Assembly (NCBI GenBank): GCA_900771365.1
Contig: CAAGNU010000070.1
Span: 1-21,968, forward strand
Source of the DNA: Bacteroidales bacterium
GTDB taxonomy: Bacteria > Bacteroidota > Bacteroidia > Bacteroidales > P3
Direction of reading: 5' to 3'
DNA: 21,968 nucleotides
Numbering within the stretch: the stretch's first letter is position 1; every line of letters begins with the position of its first letter. Of the stretch, positions 14,044-21,911 are shown piece by piece. A program made the position numbers and the translations under genes. Below the pieces are notes generated by a model. The model was given only the letters and a program-made list of their open reading frames with translations, was not told the origin of the DNA and made no database searches.

Positions 14044-17000
14044 ATGAAGAGATTTTTCCTGCCCGTATTCATGCTGCTGTGTCTTACAATGCAGGCACAG
14101 CAGCAGGAGGGCAATGATGATTTGCGCATGGCTCCTCGTGCCAATGTGATTACTTATGATGACGAGAATGCTATCGAACACCTCCGTTATGATGAGTCGT
14201 CATATTATATGTCGCTTATGTCGGATTGGCAGAAGCAGACTACCGATGAGGGCATAGCCTATTCGCAGTACTACGATTTTCCCAAGGATTGGCGCGGTTA
14301 CCGCGTCTTCTTCCGTTTTATGGCCACCCCAGGCTATGGCCTGTACATCAATGATAAGTTGGTTGGCGTCAGCCACGACAGCCGTTCCGTTACAGAGTTC
14401 GATATCACCGAGCTTGTGCGTTTCGGAAAAGGCAGCCAGCTCAGTCTGCGTTATGCAGGAGAAGATGACGGAACTTTATTGGAAAACTCTATTAGCAAAG
14501 GACTTACAGGTGATTGTGCCATCATGCTCAAACCTTTGCTCAACGTGCAGGATTATACGATTACCACCTCTTTCGACCCAGTGTCCAATATCGGAAGCTA
14601 CCTCATAGAAGCCGACCTTTTCAATATCAATAAAAAAGGGAAAGCTTACCTTGAAGTCGAAATCTGGGACTCTAAGGGCCATCAAGTCGACAAGCTCGGC
14701 AAATGGTGCTTCTTTGATAAACGCAGCGAGGTCTCGCAATCGCTCTCTTCATCTTTGGCCAACGTGCTTCCGTGGAGCGCCGAGATGCCGCGTCTCTATA
14801 CTGCCGTGGTGCGTCTCTATGACGAGAACAAAGAGCTGCAGGATGTTGTTGGCACCCGTTTTGGATTCCGCACACTCTCCGAGCAGAATAGTCTTGTCCT
14901 TAATGGCAAAATGTTGACAATCAAAGGTGTTACCATGCGGTCTGATATAGACCTTTCCACGCCCGAGGCCGTCAAGCAGCTGCGTGCCCAGATGCTGCAG
15001 ATGAAGAATAGCAACATCAACGCTATCCGTACATTCGGTAGCGGCCCCGCCTCTCCACGATTCTATGAGCTGTGCGATGAGCTGGGCTTCTATGTTGTAT
15101 GTGATGCCAATCTTCACCCAGCATCCTCTATGGGGCAGGCTGTGGCTGCGGATATAGCGTACAGCGAGTCCTTTACCTACCGTATGCGTGCGCTCTATGG
15201 TGAGTTGAAGAACCACACCAGCATCATCGCGTGGTCTTTAGCCACCTCTCCCGATAACGGTGTCTGTATGCAGACTGCCTATAAGACGCTGAAATTGTTG
15301 GATAGTAAGCGTCCCGTGGTCTACACTGGGGCCATGTATTTGGATAATACCGACCTGATTGTTCCGCAGAATGTCAATGTGGATTTCGTCAACCAGTATA
15401 TATCCAAAAATCAGTCCCGCTCATTGCTGATGCTCTCTTATGGCAGTACTGTGGGTAACGGCTTTGGTGGAATGGATGCCCTGTGGCAGAAAGTCTTAGA
15501 CCATTCCAGTGTGAAGGGCGGCTTTATTAGTCTTGATAGGTGGCAAGATTTTTCCGATAAGCCCTATCTTCCCGAGCTGAAACATCTTTATCGTCCTTTC
15601 GATATTGCCATCACTTCTGTCAGCTCTGATGCTGCGGAGTTTATGGTGGCCAATTTGAACGATTTTCGCCCTTTGGCGGACTATCGTCTGGAGTATGTGA
15701 TTTGCTCCAATCTCAAGCCCAATATTGTGGCTGGTGATGTCTCTCTGGCTCTTAAGCCTGGCGAGAGCGCTCCGGTCAAACTGAAAGTTCCCAAGCTGAT
15801 GCTCTATGCGGGTGAGGAACTTTACATCAAATTCACGCTACGACAGCGTTCCAACACTGTATCCATCCCTAAGAACACTGTGCTTTACACCGCGCAGTTC
15901 CAGCTTCCGTCCGACAACATGCCCATGCAGCAGTATGTCGATTATGACGGACAGCCTTTCAAAATTGAAAAAGATTCCGCTCAGCGGACCATCATATACA
16001 ATAATAATGTCTACCTGGCTTTCGACGACAGCCTGGGCGTAATCAGCCGCATAGACTATCGTGGCAATCATATCGTAACAACTCCCATCCAACTCAATTT
16101 CTCCCGCGTCGCTTCGCCGAACGATCTCGCCGATCCCAACGGGGAGAAACAATGGCTGCGTTATCAGGGCATGAGGCGTGAGGTTGTGGCCACAAATTGC
16201 CGCAAGATTGACGATAAGAACATCGGTATTGATGTCATGCTTCGCTATAGCTCCGACAAGTACGGCGACTTGTTCGATGTGCGTCAAACCTATATGATAC
16301 TGCCTTCTGGCGATGTGCTGTTGCATAATGATGTGACTGTCTCCGAGCAGATTAAGTCCGTGGCCAAGATGGGTTTGCAGATGGGGCTTTCAAGCGATTT
16401 TACTACTGCTACATGGTTAGGTCGCGACCATGAAAGCTATCCCGACCGCTGTAGTGCCGGCCTCATCTCTCAGCAGGACCGTCCCATCCCCGAACTCTTC
16501 CATCAATACGAAGTAGTGCAACATGCGGGCAACTTTGCCCAAGTGCGCTGGGCCGCTTTCCACAACGACAATGTGGGTCTGTATGTCGACTATATCGATA
16601 CGTTGAGCCATTTTTCCGTTCATCCCTTCTCTGAGGCGCAGATGCAGGCCGCCCGCGGCACGGATGTATGGCCTCAGGGGCAGAGCAGCTGGACGCTGAA
16701 TGCCGACTATCTCACCACGGGAGTTGGCGGGGCGCAAGGCGGGATGTTCCTGCCCGAAGCCACGCTGCTGAAGAAGCATAAGTATCAGTTCACACTCCAT
16801 CTTCGCCCTTACGAATGTGTGGAATACGACCCGCAGGATTTCCGCAGGATGATATATCCCAAGGTGCAGTCGAGCATTATTGAGATGCCTGTTATCAGCA
16901 AAAACAAAGACCGCTTCGACGGTCCCATGCAGGTGTCCATCACTTGTGCGACACCCAAGGCCGAGATACGCTACACCCTTGATGGCACCATGCCCACAGA

Positions 17001-17610
17001 GAAGTCCCTGCTCTACACCAAGCCCTTCACCATCCAGAACAGCACCATCGTCTCCGCTCGTGCCTTCAAGAGCGGCGAGGCACCCTCCTTTGTGGCCACG
17101 CAGCAGTACGCCTTCGACTATGTCGTCTCCTGCACCTACGCCCACAAGCCCAATACGCCCTACAACAAGAATGCGGCACGCGCCCTTTACGATGGCGAGA
17201 TGGGCGATGTGAACGACCTCTCCCGCGGATGGCTCGGTTTCTCAGGTCACGATGTGCAGGTCGACCTTGAGTTAGGCAAGAGCATCGATATGAGCGACAT
17301 CACGCTTCGTTTCGCCCATGTGCCTGATGCGTGGGTCTTTGCTCCCGCCGAGGTCTCCGTCTCTGTCTCGTCTGATGGGAAAGTCTACACCGACCCTGTG
17401 CCCGCAACAGTCTTATACGACCCCGCCTCCGAGCAGATGAACACCACGCAGCTGCAGATACTCACCATTCCAATCAATCGCAACAACGTCCGCTTTGTTC
17501 GCGTCATAGCAAAGCCCATGTCCCGCATACCACAGTGGCACAGAGCCAAAGGCCTCAATCCGTGGATTATGATTGACGAGGTTGAAATACAGGAGGTGTT
17601 GGTCAAGTGA
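14044..17610 (+). CDS. secreted GH2 (LacZ-type) beta-galactosidase homologue lacking both catalytic glutamates
   Basis: This 1188-residue protein has a signal peptide, MKRFFLPVFMLLCLTMQA. The order is GH2 sugar-binding domain (about 30-165), Ig-like domain (about 170-278), TIM barrel (about 280-515), linker Ig-like region, and LacZ small-chain domain (about 640-925: LNFSRVASPNDLAD, WLGRDHESYPDR, HAGNFAQVRW). A chitobiase-C-like domain (about 955-1025, EIRYTLDGTMPTEKS) and an F5/8-type C domain (about 1040-1185) follow. The barrel keeps the family framework (INAIRT, FYELCDELGFYV, IIAWSL, KGGFIS), but key residues differ. The acid/base position of WSLGNE reads WSLATS (Ser402). The nucleophile position of CEYAHAMGN reads LSYGSTVGN (Ser465). 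SHYP reads GSGPAS and DEANIE reads CDANLH. By eye this is a pseudoenzyme, perhaps glycan-binding. It lies 2 nt after the barrel gene and joins tcdA by TGATG. Confidence 0.88.
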   Translation: MKRFFLPVFMLLCLTMQAQQQEGNDDLRMAPRANVITYDDENAIEHLRYDESSYYMSLMSDWQKQTTDEGIAYSQYYDFPKDWRGYRVFFRFMATPGYGLYINDKLVGVSHDSRSVTEFDITELVRFGKGSQLSLRYAGEDDGTLLENSISKGLTGDCAIMLKPLLNVQDYTITTSFDPVSNIGSYLIEADLFNINKKGKAYLEVEIWDSKGHQVDKLGKWCFFDKRSEVSQSLSSSLANVLPWSAEMPRLYTAVVRLYDENKELQDVVGTRFGFRTLSEQNSLVLNGKMLTIKGVTMRSDIDLSTPEAVKQLRAQMLQMKNSNINAIRTFGSGPASPRFYELCDELGFYVVCDANLHPASSMGQAVAADIAYSESFTYRMRALYGELKNHTSIIAWSLATSPDNGVCMQTAYKTLKLLDSKRPVVYTGAMYLDNTDLIVPQNVNVDFVNQYISKNQSRSLLMLSYGSTVGNGFGGMDALWQKVLDHSSVKGGFISLDRWQDFSDKPYLPELKHLYRPFDIAITSVSSDAAEFMVANLNDFRPLADYRLEYVICSNLKPNIVAGDVSLALKPGESAPVKLKVPKLMLYAGEELYIKFTLRQRSNTVSIPKNTVLYTAQFQLPSDNMPMQQYVDYDGQPFKIEKDSAQRTIIYNNNVYLAFDDSLGVISRIDYRGNHIVTTPIQLNFSRVASPNDLADPNGEKQWLRYQGMRREVVATNCRKIDDKNIGIDVMLRYSSDKYGDLFDVRQTYMILPSGDVLLHNDVTVSEQIKSVAKMGLQMGLSSDFTTATWLGRDHESYPDRCSAGLISQQDRPIPELFHQYEVVQHAGNFAQVRWAAFHNDNVGLYVDYIDTLSHFSVHPFSEAQMQAARGTDVWPQGQSSWTLNADYLTTGVGGAQGGMFLPEATLLKKHKYQFTLHLRPYECVEYDPQDFRRMIYPKVQSSIIEMPVISKNKDRFDGPMQVSITCATPKAEIRYTLDGTMPTEKSLLYTKPFTIQNSTIVSARAFKSGEAPSFVATQQYAFDYVVSCTYAHKPNTPYNKNAARALYDGEMGDVNDLSRGWLGFSGHDVQVDLELGKSIDMSDITLRFAHVPDAWVFAPAEVSVSVSSDGKVYTDPVPATVLYDPASEQMNTTQLQILTIPINRNNVRFVRVIAKPMSRIPQWHRAKGLNPWIMIDEVEIQEVLVK

Positions 17611-18341
17611 TGGACTTCTATTCTCGTACCGAACTGCTCCTCCAGCCCGAAGGCGTGGCGCACCTCAAGTCGGCCCATGTGCTTGTTGTCGGTCTGGGTG
17701 GGGTAGGAGGCTATGCTGCCGAGCAGCTGTGCCGTGCGGGAGTGGGCCATCTCACCATCGTTGATGGGGACTGTGTGGGCGAGACCAACCTCAACCGTCA
17801 GATTATCGCGCTGCGATCCACCGTGGGACAGCCCAAGGCACGGCTCTTCCAAGACCGTTTCCGCGACATCAACCCCGACTGCCGAGTGGATGCTATCCAG
17901 GAGTTCATCCGTGATGATAGGATGGTAGACCTTTTGGAGACGGACCGCTACGACTGTGTCGTAGATTGTATCGACACCCTGGCACCCAAAGTCTTCCTCC
18001 TCTATCACAGCCATCGTCTGGGCTATCCTACCGTGAGCAGCATGGGCAGCGGGGGCAAACTCGACCCCTCGCAGGTCCATTCGTGCGATATCGCCCAGAG
18101 CAACACCTGCCCCTTAGCGGCCATGGTGCGCAAGCGGCTCCACCATCTTGGAGTCTATAGCGGCATACGGGTGGTCTTCTCCACCGAGAAGATACCGCCT
18201 CATGCCATGTTCGAGGACCGCTCCGACAATCATCTCACCACAATCGGAACCATCTCTTACATGCCGCCACTTTTCGGCTGCTTCATGGCCGCCGAAGTTG
18301 TTAAAATCTTGCTTGCAAACAATAAAGATACCAACTTATAG
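17610..18341 (+). CDS. tcdA: tRNA threonylcarbamoyladenosine dehydratase
   Basis: This 243-residue ThiF/E1-like protein uses ATP to cyclise t6A at position 37 of ANN-decoding tRNAs into ct6A. The N-terminal FYSRTELLL and HVLVVGLGGVGGYAAEQLCR give the GxGxxG nucleotide-binding loop. VDGDCVGETNLNRQI carries the D-x-D and N-x-N-R-Q motifs that bind ATP. VVDCIDTLAPKVFLLYH and SSMGSGGKLDPSQV match TcdA rather than ThiF or MoeB. The CxxC zinc pair of MoeB-type proteins is not seen. The ATG at 17610 overlaps the preceding TGA (TGATG), so translation is probably coupled; a GTG at 17607 is the only alternative. A housekeeping tRNA enzyme joined to a secreted protein gene is odd and is probably just operon packing. 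Confidence 0.94.
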   Translation: MDFYSRTELLLQPEGVAHLKSAHVLVVGLGGVGGYAAEQLCRAGVGHLTIVDGDCVGETNLNRQIIALRSTVGQPKARLFQDRFRDINPDCRVDAIQEFIRDDRMVDLLETDRYDCVVDCIDTLAPKVFLLYHSHRLGYPTVSSMGSGGKLDPSQVHSCDIAQSNTCPLAAMVRKRLHHLGVYSGIRVVFSTEKIPPHAMFEDRSDNHLTTIGTISYMPPLFGCFMAAEVVKILLANNKDTNL

Positions 18342-18357
18342 AACCTACCTTAGTACT

Positions 18358-19437
18358 ATGTCAAGAAAAATGTTCCCCATTCTGGTCGTCCTGCTGACCC
18401 TCTCTTTCGCCTCATGCAAAGTCGACTTCAGCCCCAATGCGCCGTGGCGCGATGTGCCCGCTGTCTTCTGTGTGCTCGACCCCGATGAAGATACCGTCTG
18501 GGCTCGCGTGCAGCGCTGCTATCTGGGTGAGGACAACCTCTACAACTATTCCGAGATTGCCGACTCCAACTACTACCTCCCCGAGGATATCCAAGTCTCC
18601 CTCTTGGCTTGGAAGGGTATTCACGGCCCCTACAACAGCCTCACCAAGACCAACCAGCTCGTAGACCGTTGGGAACTCACCTATACCACCAAGCCGGGCA
18701 AGCCCGAAGGCAGTTTCCCTGGCGGCCTGCAGCCGCTCTACTACTGCGTGCCCGGCCACAGCCTTGTGCGCGACTCCGACTGCGTCTATCAGCTCGTTGT
18801 CGTGCGCTCGCAGACGGGCGACACGCTGGCTCAGGCCACCACCACCCTCGTGGGCTATCTCCGCCCCGCCATCCATGGCCGCGACACTGTTGAGAATGTC
18901 CTCATCAGCCCCAGTTGGACTCGCGGCAACGAGTTCGGCTACCGCATAGGCTGCCGTGGCGAGCTCACCTGGTACGCGCTCCCGCGAGCCCGTATGTACC
19001 AGCCCATCGTCACCTTCTACTATCGCAAAGGTGGCGACACCCTCAGCCTCGACATCGCTGGCCCGATTGTCAAAAACCAGCACAACAGTATCATGCTAAG
19101 CTACCAAAGGCTCACTCAGGAACGGTTCCTCTCCGTCATCAAAGACTATTTCAAGGACAATCGCGACACCCTCCTCACGGCCAACAATGTCGACATCAAC
19201 ATCAACGCTTGTAACGAAGACCTCAACGCCTACATCTCCTCGCAGAACAACTCCGTAGTCTCGGGCCAGGACTTCCACAGCTACTCCAACATTGAGGGCG
19301 GCGTAGGCATCTTTGGCTCCCGCCGCACCCATATCCGCGTTAATGTCCCCTGCGACTCCAGCGGAAAGGAGGGCTACATTCCCCAGCAGCTCATCTCTTT
19401 GGGCGTAGGCTTCTATGGCAATTTCGGCTCCAAGTAG
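18358..19437 (+). CDS. outer-membrane lipoprotein of unknown function
   Basis: The protein has 359 residues from ATG 18358, 16 nt after tcdA; the frame is open further upstream but that part only shadows tcdA. The N-terminus MSRKMFPILVVLLTLSFASC is a lipoprotein signal with the acylated cysteine at position 20. The mature part has a beta-sandwich-like character. AVFCVLDPDEDTVWARVQRC is reminiscent of Bacteroidetes surface lipoproteins (DUF4249-like), but I cannot name the family with confidence. Other stretches: SYQRLTQERFLSVIKDY and the C-terminal GGVGIFGSRRTHIRVNV. Codons are strongly C-ending, like its neighbours. It closes the co-directional run that starts at kamD. A weak hairpin at 19464-19489 follows. 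Confidence 0.85.
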   Translation: MSRKMFPILVVLLTLSFASCKVDFSPNAPWRDVPAVFCVLDPDEDTVWARVQRCYLGEDNLYNYSEIADSNYYLPEDIQVSLLAWKGIHGPYNSLTKTNQLVDRWELTYTTKPGKPEGSFPGGLQPLYYCVPGHSLVRDSDCVYQLVVVRSQTGDTLAQATTTLVGYLRPAIHGRDTVENVLISPSWTRGNEFGYRIGCRGELTWYALPRARMYQPIVTFYYRKGGDTLSLDIAGPIVKNQHNSIMLSYQRLTQERFLSVIKDYFKDNRDTLLTANNVDININACNEDLNAYISSQNNSVVSGQDFHSYSNIEGGVGIFGSRRTHIRVNVPCDSSGKEGYIPQQLISLGVGFYGNFGSK

Positions 19438-19463
19438 CGCTGATTCCATAACGTCGCCCTCCC

Positions 19464-19489
19464 ATGCCCCAGTCGCGTCTTGGGGGCAT
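19464..19489 (+). terminator. possible weak terminator after the lipoprotein gene
   Basis: ATGCCCC (19464-19470) pairs with GGGGCAT (19483-19489) around a 12-nt loop, 27 nt after the stop codon. No T run follows, so intrinsic termination would be weak. Confidence 0.35.
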
Positions 19490-19596
19490 TCCCTATGCGA
19501 AAAATGATATGAATTGTAAGTGGTTGTGAATGAGTGGCTTGTGTAATATTTTAAAAAAAACTTTTAAATAAATATATATATATCAAAAAAAAATTG

Positions 19597-19604
19597 TAAC
19601 TTTG
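19597..19604 (+). promoter_or_regulatory. -7 box of the trigger factor promoter
   Basis: TAACTTTG matches TAnnTTTG and gives a leader of about 50 nt to the start at 19659. The upstream 30 bp are almost pure A/T (TATATATATATC), which may help promoter strength; no clear TTTG -33 box is seen. Confidence 0.6.
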
Positions 19605-19658
19605 CATTTTGTTTTTGAATAATAAACTAATTAAAAATCAATAAATTACATTAATAAA

Positions 19659-21014
19659 ATGAACATCACAAGAGAAAATTTAGGAGAATTAGACCTGTGC
19701 ATCAAGATAGATGTTGCTGAAAACGACTATGCCGAGAAGGTGGCCAAACAGTTGAAAGAGTATAAGCAGAAGGCTGCCATTCCGGGTTTCCGCAAAGGTA
19801 TGGCTCCTATGGGAATGATTCAGCGCCTGTACAAACCCACCGTCGTTGCTGACGCCGTGCAGGACCTCCTGAGTGAGTCTCTTTACAAATACATCGAAGA
19901 CGAGAAGCTCGACATCATCGGCAGCCCTCTCTCCAACGATGAGAAGACTGGCACCCCCGATTTCGCCAATGCTACCGATTTCACTTTCTACTTCGACGCA
20001 GCTCTCGCTCCCCAAGTCAATATTGACTGGTCTAAGGTCGACACCAAGCTCTGCTCCATCAAGCTCACCGCTAAGGATACCGACACCCAGATTGACGACA
20101 TCACCAAGCGTTTCGGCAAATTCGAGACTCCTGAGACTGTCGGCGAGGGCGACTATGTCTACGGCAAGGCCGTCGAGCTCACCAAGGAAGGCACCGAGAA
20201 GGAAGGCGGCGTGAACGCTTTCTGCTCTTTCGACCTCTCCGATGTCAAGGAAGCCGAAATCGCTGCTCTCTTCGTCGGCAAGAAGGCCGAGGACACCGTC
20301 GTCTTCAATCCCAGCAAGGCTTTCACCGCTGCTCAGATTGAGAAGATGCTCCACCTTGAAGCCGCAGCTGCCAAGAAGTTCAAATCCGACGTCTCCTTCA
20401 AAGTCTCCGGCTGCTCCCACATCACTCCCGCCGAAATCAACGAAGAACTCTTCGAAAAAGTCTTCCCCGGCAAGGGCCTCAAGAACGCAGACGAGTTCCG
20501 CAAGGCCATCACCGAGCAGATCAACAAGGCTAACGACGAACAGTGCCAGATCCTCTTCGTCAACCAGGTCCGCAAGCAGTTCCTCGACAACTTCGACGCC
20601 GCTATGCCCGAAGCTTTCCTCAAACGCTGGATTCTCTCCCGTAGCAACGATAAGGACGTTACCGCTGAGACCATCGAGAGCGAATGGGCCGAGAAATACG
20701 TCCCCTCGCTGAAATGGGAACTCGTAGACGGCGCCCTCAACAAGATCCAGTCCATCGAGCCCACCACCAACGAGATTGTTGACTACATCAAGGACATCCT
20801 CCGCAAGAACGACACCAAGCAGGAAGGCGAGGACGACAAGCAGGCCGAAGAGCGCCTCGAACAGACCGCCCGCACCATCGCTCAGGACCGCCAGAACGTC
20901 CAGCAGATTGTCGACAAGCTCTATGTCGACAAGACCTTCGCTCTCTTCAAGAGCCAGCTCAACCCCGAGGTCGAGAAAGTCTCCGCCAAAGAGTTCGCCG
21001 AGCGTTGCAAATAA
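19659..21014 (+). CDS. tig: trigger factor (ribosome-associated chaperone)
   Basis: This 451-residue chaperone binds ribosomal protein uL23 at the exit tunnel and shelters nascent chains. The N-terminal ribosome-binding domain carries the signature GFRKGMAP (43-50). The region where the FKBP-type prolyl isomerase domain should be (about 160-250, from VGEGDYVYGKAVEL to VSFKVSGCSHI) keeps the flanking strands but lacks the IPGFE-type core of E. coli. Isomerase activity is therefore doubtful, as appears common in Bacteroidetes. The helical C-terminal arms follow (EINEELFEKVFPGKG, EFRKAITEQINKAN, and a charged end). Codon use is strongly biased toward C-ending forms, consistent with high expression. 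It has its own promoter (-7 box at 19597) and terminator (21079-21112). clpP and clpX, its usual neighbours in many bacteria, are not in the window. Confidence 0.96.
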   Translation: MNITRENLGELDLCIKIDVAENDYAEKVAKQLKEYKQKAAIPGFRKGMAPMGMIQRLYKPTVVADAVQDLLSESLYKYIEDEKLDIIGSPLSNDEKTGTPDFANATDFTFYFDAALAPQVNIDWSKVDTKLCSIKLTAKDTDTQIDDITKRFGKFETPETVGEGDYVYGKAVELTKEGTEKEGGVNAFCSFDLSDVKEAEIAALFVGKKAEDTVVFNPSKAFTAAQIEKMLHLEAAAAKKFKSDVSFKVSGCSHITPAEINEELFEKVFPGKGLKNADEFRKAITEQINKANDEQCQILFVNQVRKQFLDNFDAAMPEAFLKRWILSRSNDKDVTAETIESEWAEKYVPSLKWELVDGALNKIQSIEPTTNEIVDYIKDILRKNDTKQEGEDDKQAEERLEQTARTIAQDRQNVQQIVDKLYVDKTFALFKSQLNPEVEKVSAKEFAERCK

Positions 21015-21078
21015 AAAAAACAGGGTGCTTCCAAACTTTTAGAACCCCATCAGAAGCATCCATAATTCATAATGGTAG

Positions 21079-21112
21079 AGCCTGAGTCCTCTGTGACTCA
21101 GGCTTTTTTTTT
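21079..21112 (+). terminator. rho-independent terminator of tig
   Basis: AGCCTGAGTC (21079-21088) pairs perfectly with GACTCAGGCT (21095-21104) around the loop CTCTGT and is followed by T to 21112. It lies 65 nt after the tig stop codon. Confidence 0.93.
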
Positions 21113-21384
21113 GAGGTATGGTTTCATATAATGACTGATTCATACATGGGATTTCATTCGGCGTGAGTCGTCGCGAATCTGATATGAATTATCAGAATCT
21201 TTTCAGACGATGCCCATTTACGAAGATTCACAGCCATTCACGGTTTCCCCCGTCGCCATGTATAGCAGTCATCATGAGTCTGCCCATAACCGCAAGGCTG
21301 CCAATTATACCAATATGTCAAAGACCTCTCCGCAGCAATCTGCCGCCCCCCAGCCTCGATTGGCCCCGTCGGGCTCATCAGGGG

Positions 21385-21478
21385 GCCATACTAGTAGGTT
21401 CTATCCATTCTATCAGTCCTAGCCATACTAGTAGGTTCTAGCCATACTAGTAGGTCTTAGCCATACTAGTGAGCCATA
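21385..21478. repeat. 19-bp tandem repeat array with a TACTAGTA palindrome
   Basis: The unit GCCATACTAGTAGGTTCTA occurs exactly at 21385-21403 and 21422-21440. A near-copy lies at 21441-21459 (ending GGTCTTA) and a diverged copy at 21460-21478 (GCCATACTAGTGAGCCATA). The 18 bp between the first two exact copies (21404-21421) look like a decayed unit. Each of the better units contains the palindrome TACTAGTA. Confidence 0.85.
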
Positions 21479-21489
21479 GCCTTTCTATG

Positions 21490-21682
21490 AAGAAAAGTCG
21501 CCTTCCGGCTGGCGGCCCATGGTGCACAAGGGTGTGCGACATCCCCTCTGCCTCCAGAACAGCCCAGACGCTTCGGTTGCCGCAGCGTCAAAAGTCGCGG
21601 GAGGGTAGGGCAGAGCCTTGCTGCCGAACAGAACGTGCGAAAAACAATCATAGGATTTTTCCACAAGCTATATGTTTTTTGA
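21490..21682 (-). ncRNA. candidate structured non-coding RNA
   Basis: Downstream of the minus-strand promoter at 21688-21717 lie compact hairpins and no reading frame I believe. GGCAG (21609-21613) pairs with CTGCC (21621-21625). GACGCT (21567-21572) pairs with AGCGTC (21584-21589), with an inner CGG/CCG. GCACA (21524-21528) pairs with TGTGC (21533-21537). Long-range pairing of CTCTGCC (21546-21552) with GGCAGAG (21609-21615) could enclose a multiloop. A small CGCC/GGCG hairpin followed by a short T-rich stretch (minus strand, near 21490-21515) might terminate it. No known RNA class is recognised; the ends are guesses. Confidence 0.25.
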
Positions 21683-21687
21683 GGCTG

Positions 21688-21717
21688 CAAAGATATGCAA
21701 AAAAAACCATTCTGCAA
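21688..21717 (-). promoter_or_regulatory. lone Bacteroidetes-type promoter on the minus strand
   Basis: The minus strand reads TTG (21717-21715), a 19-nt spacer, then TATCTTTG (21695-21688), which fits the Bacteroidetes promoter pattern. It points leftward into a region without a gene. It may serve a non-coding RNA or be a chance match. Confidence 0.4.
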
Positions 21718-21813
21718 GAAATTTTTTTCATCCAAAGCCGTAACCACCAAAGCCTCAAAGAGAAAAATTTTCGTCCCATCACGAAAACTCCCCCGCAAAA
21801 AAACGAAAATTGC

Positions 21814-21898
21814 CGTGAATTAAACGCGAATTTTCGTGAATCATATTAAGCAACGAATTAATTCACGTTAATTCACGTGCAATTTACGGTAATTCACG
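21814..21898. repeat. cluster of TTAATTCACG-type repeats in both orientations
   Basis: TTAATTCACG occurs exactly at 21858-21867 and 21868-21877, with variants TGCAATTTACG (21878-21888) and GTAATTCACG (21889-21898). Its exact reverse complement CGTGAATTAA is at 21814-21823, with a variant CGTGAATCAT at 21835-21844. The arrangement can fold as a hairpin or offer several binding sites. Confidence 0.7.
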
Positions 21899-21911
21899 TT
21901 ATATAAATCTC

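Noticed and set aside
21210..21422. 70-codon plus-strand frame starting MPIYEDSQPF
   Set aside because: Its end lies in the 19-bp tandem repeats, no promoter precedes it after the tig terminator, and no family is recognised. It is the least implausible of the tail frames.
21385..21478. Tandem repeats as a CRISPR array
   Set aside because: The units adjoin each other with no unique spacers of CRISPR length, and no cas gene is present.
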